DNA of 6,322 nucleotides from the NCBI GenBank assembly GCA_012513235.1, contig JAAZCO010000247.1, forward strand, positions 1 to 6,322, read 5' to 3'. Made by a program: the position numbers and the translations under genes. Shown piece after piece: positions 5,045-6,322 of this stretch. The DNA is from Gammaproteobacteria bacterium (lineage in GTDB: Bacteria > Pseudomonadota > Gammaproteobacteria > Pseudomonadales > Pseudomonadaceae). A model generated the notes under the pieces. That model did not search any database. It saw only the letters and a program-made list of their open reading frames with translations, and had not been told where the DNA came from. Within the stretch, counting starts at the first letter, position 1, and every line of letters starts with the position of its first letter.

Positions 5045-6097
5045 ATGCACTCACCACTTCGCTGCAAAGCTATTCTTTTATCGTTATGCATATTCTTGGG
5101 TTCGCTCGGCTCTACAACCTACATCTATGCCAGTGACATTATTTTTGCCTCATGGAATATTCAGCACTTAGGCCAAGGCGATCACAAGAAATATAACGCT
5201 TTAGCTGCTATCGCAGGCAAAGTTGATGTGCTCGCCATTCAAGAAGTCATGAACGAAAATGGTGTATTACGACTCAAAAAAGCTGTCGAAAAACATACAG
5301 ATGAACAATGGAGTTATTTAATCTCACACCCAGTGGGTTCCAAAAGCTATAAGGAAATGTACGCGTTCTTATGGCGTAACTCTGCAGTTGAGTCCGTGCG
5401 CAGCCAGACAATCTATCCAGATAAAGGCGATCGTTTTATTCGTGAACCATTCTCGGCAAAATTCAAATCCAAACATGACGATAGCGAACTGGCCATCGGT
5501 ACGGTGCATATTTTATACGGTCAAGGCGTGACAGACCGAACACCGGAAATTAAAGCTTTGGCTGACTATTGGCGCTGGATGCAAACCACCTACCCTGGCA
5601 CGCCGATCATCCTTGCAGGTGACTTTAATATGCCACCCACACACGAATCGTGGAGCGCATTAAAACGCTACGCAAAACCTTTGATTACTGAAGGTTCCAG
5701 CACTTTATCAGAGAAAAACGGGCAGTATGCCAACCTCTACGACAACATCTGGGTTGGCCTTGATACAGAGCTCAAGATTGGTCAAGCTGGCATTATCGCC
5801 TTCCCGAAAATGCTTAAACTGAGTCATAAAGATAGTCGTAAACACATGTCTGATCATGCACCGGTTTATATGACGCTCGGCGCAGCTAGATTAGATGACA
5901 GTGTGGTCACCATCATCACCCCTGAAACATATTTCAGCCTGCCAGACACACCGGAAGAGATTCTCAGCCTTGCACTGGCTTTAATCATTGCACTCTTGGC
6001 AATTTTAACCACAAAAAATAAAACTCGCCGACAAAAGCTTATGCTGGCTTGGAAAGAAATCCAAAAAACCATGAAGCAACACAAGCGCTCTAAGTAA
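5045..6097 (+). CDS. Exported, membrane-anchored endonuclease/exonuclease/phosphatase-family protein
   Basis: 350 residues from ATG 5045. Residues 1-29 look like a signal peptide (basic RCK, a hydrophobic core, TYIYA before SD). The catalytic fold of the DNase I-like EEP superfamily follows: ASWNIQHLG (Asn38), VLAIQEV (Glu67, metal ligand), GTVHILYG (His155), LAGDFNMPP (Asp193 and Asn195) and MSDHAPVYM (Asp270, His271), so all expected metal and catalytic positions are present. Residues 305-322 form one hydrophobic helix, followed by a Lys/Arg-rich tail to residue 350, so the domain should face the periplasm with its tail in the cytoplasm. The substrate could be nucleic acid, a phosphoester or a phospholipid; the sequence does not decide. 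Start: the frame is open back to TTG 5006, but that lies inside a terminator hairpin. ATG 5045 has AGGA 11 nt upstream, a little far, and gives a proper signal peptide. It stands alone, with terminators on both sides. Confidence 0.88.
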   Translation: MHSPLRCKAILLSLCIFLGSLGSTTYIYASDIIFASWNIQHLGQGDHKKYNALAAIAGKVDVLAIQEVMNENGVLRLKKAVEKHTDEQWSYLISHPVGSKSYKEMYAFLWRNSAVESVRSQTIYPDKGDRFIREPFSAKFKSKHDDSELAIGTVHILYGQGVTDRTPEIKALADYWRWMQTTYPGTPIILAGDFNMPPTHESWSALKRYAKPLITEGSSTLSEKNGQYANLYDNIWVGLDTELKIGQAGIIAFPKMLKLSHKDSRKHMSDHAPVYMTLGAARLDDSVVTIITPETYFSLPDTPEEILSLALALIIALLAILTTKNKTRRQKLMLAWKEIQKTMKQHKRSK

Positions 6098-6139
6098 GTA
6101 TCAAAGACGCGATGGCTGAGCAATCATATGCTGACTGAC

Positions 6140-6164
6140 AGTTTCAGCACCTGTCGCTGAAACT
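6140..6164. repeat. Perfect 9-bp hairpin after the EEP gene
   Basis: AGTTTCAGC (6140-6148) pairs with GCTGAAACT (6156-6164) around the loop ACCTGTC, 43 nt after the EEP stop. No T run follows. GACAG (6137-6141) and CTGTC (6151-6155) can form a competing stem. It may be a 3'-end stabiliser or a small repeat element; a true terminator follows 23 nt later. Confidence 0.5.
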
Positions 6165-6186
6165 AGACTGTGATCAACAGCAAAAA

Positions 6187-6217
6187 CAAAAAAGCGCCCA
6201 TCACGAGCGCTTTTTTG
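6187..6217. terminator. Bidirectional intrinsic terminator between the EEP gene and prpF
   Basis: CAAAAAAGCGC (6187-6197) pairs perfectly with GCGCTTTTTTG (6207-6217) over a 9-nt loop. The A run and T run make it a terminator for both strands, placed between the plus-strand EEP gene and the minus-strand prpF end (stop at 6238-6240). Confidence 0.92.
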
Positions 6218-6237
6218 TATGTACAACAGCTGACAGC

Positions 6238-6322
6238 TTAGAAGCTATCACCTGGAACACGTACCCAGCCTTCCATCAGCACGCGCGCGCTGCGGCTCAT
6301 AATGGCTTTCTTAACCACCCAC
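6238..6322 (-). CDS. prpF: C-terminal end of PrpF-type AcnD-accessory protein / 2-methylaconitate isomerase (partial)
   Basis: Only the last 27 codons and the stop are in the window; the gene enters from the right edge on the minus strand. The peptide reads WVVKKAIMSRSARVLMEGW followed by VRVPGDSF and stop. From memory this matches the end of PrpF, which acts with the aconitase-like AcnD in the methylcitrate cycle that degrades propionyl-CoA via 2-methylcitrate. The SARVLMEGWVRVP block is the recognisable part. The prp operon would then lie to the right with prpF near or at its 3' end, consistent with the terminator just beyond it. The short fragment limits certainty: the reading frame is clear, and the family name rests on one motif. 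Confidence 0.75.
   Translation of the reverse strand, partial: WVVKKAIMSRSARVLMEGWVRVPGDSF

Noticed and set aside
6281..6290. Alternating purine-pyrimidine CGCGCGCG tract, possible Z-DNA or simple repeat.
   Set aside because: It encodes the conserved Ser-Ala-Arg-Val segment of prpF and is explained by codon choice.

Overview
The window looks like a chromosomal stretch from a gammaproteobacterium, most likely a low- to mid-GC member of the Pseudomonadaceae. That rests on protein style (a PpsA of the E. coli/Pseudomonas type, and a prpF-like C-terminus ending RVPGDSF) and on gene content. The genus is a guess. There is no rRNA, tRNA, CRISPR array, insertion sequence or phage gene.

Layout, left to right. 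(1) 1-1131 (+): the C-terminal half of phosphoenolpyruvate synthase, ppsA, cut by the window edge and followed by a strong hairpin. (2) 1381-3578 (+): a tightly packed three-gene unit. It encodes an exported tandem rhodanese, a YeeE/YedE-family sulfur-compound transporter, and a 52-residue single-helix protein ending in a Gly-rich tail with His-Cys. The two junctions are 1 nt each, and the unit ends at a long hairpin terminator (3600-3639). (3) 3669-4406 (-): a class I SAM-dependent methyltransferase, convergent with the sulfur unit and sharing its terminator. (4) 4573-4921 (+): a small membrane-protein gene that reads as one protein only if two -1 frameshifts are allowed, so it is a probable pseudogene (or carries sequence errors). 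It is followed by a textbook terminator at 4984-5021. (5) 5045-6097 (+): an exported endonuclease/exonuclease/phosphatase-fold protein with a C-terminal membrane anchor. (6) A bidirectional terminator at 6187-6217, then the last 27 codons of a prpF-like gene (-) running off the right edge.

How the genes may work together. The rhodanese, transporter and small protein form a plausible thiosulfate/sulfane-sulfur uptake module: a periplasmic sulfurtransferase with one reactive cysteine (C253), a membrane channel with exactly two cysteines (C116, C324), and a small membrane-tethered protein with one cysteine (C49) near its C-terminus. ppsA and prpF are central carbon metabolism genes (gluconeogenesis; methylcitrate cycle) that flank these accessory genes and are not obviously tied to them. 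The 52-residue protein is the element most likely to be under-described.
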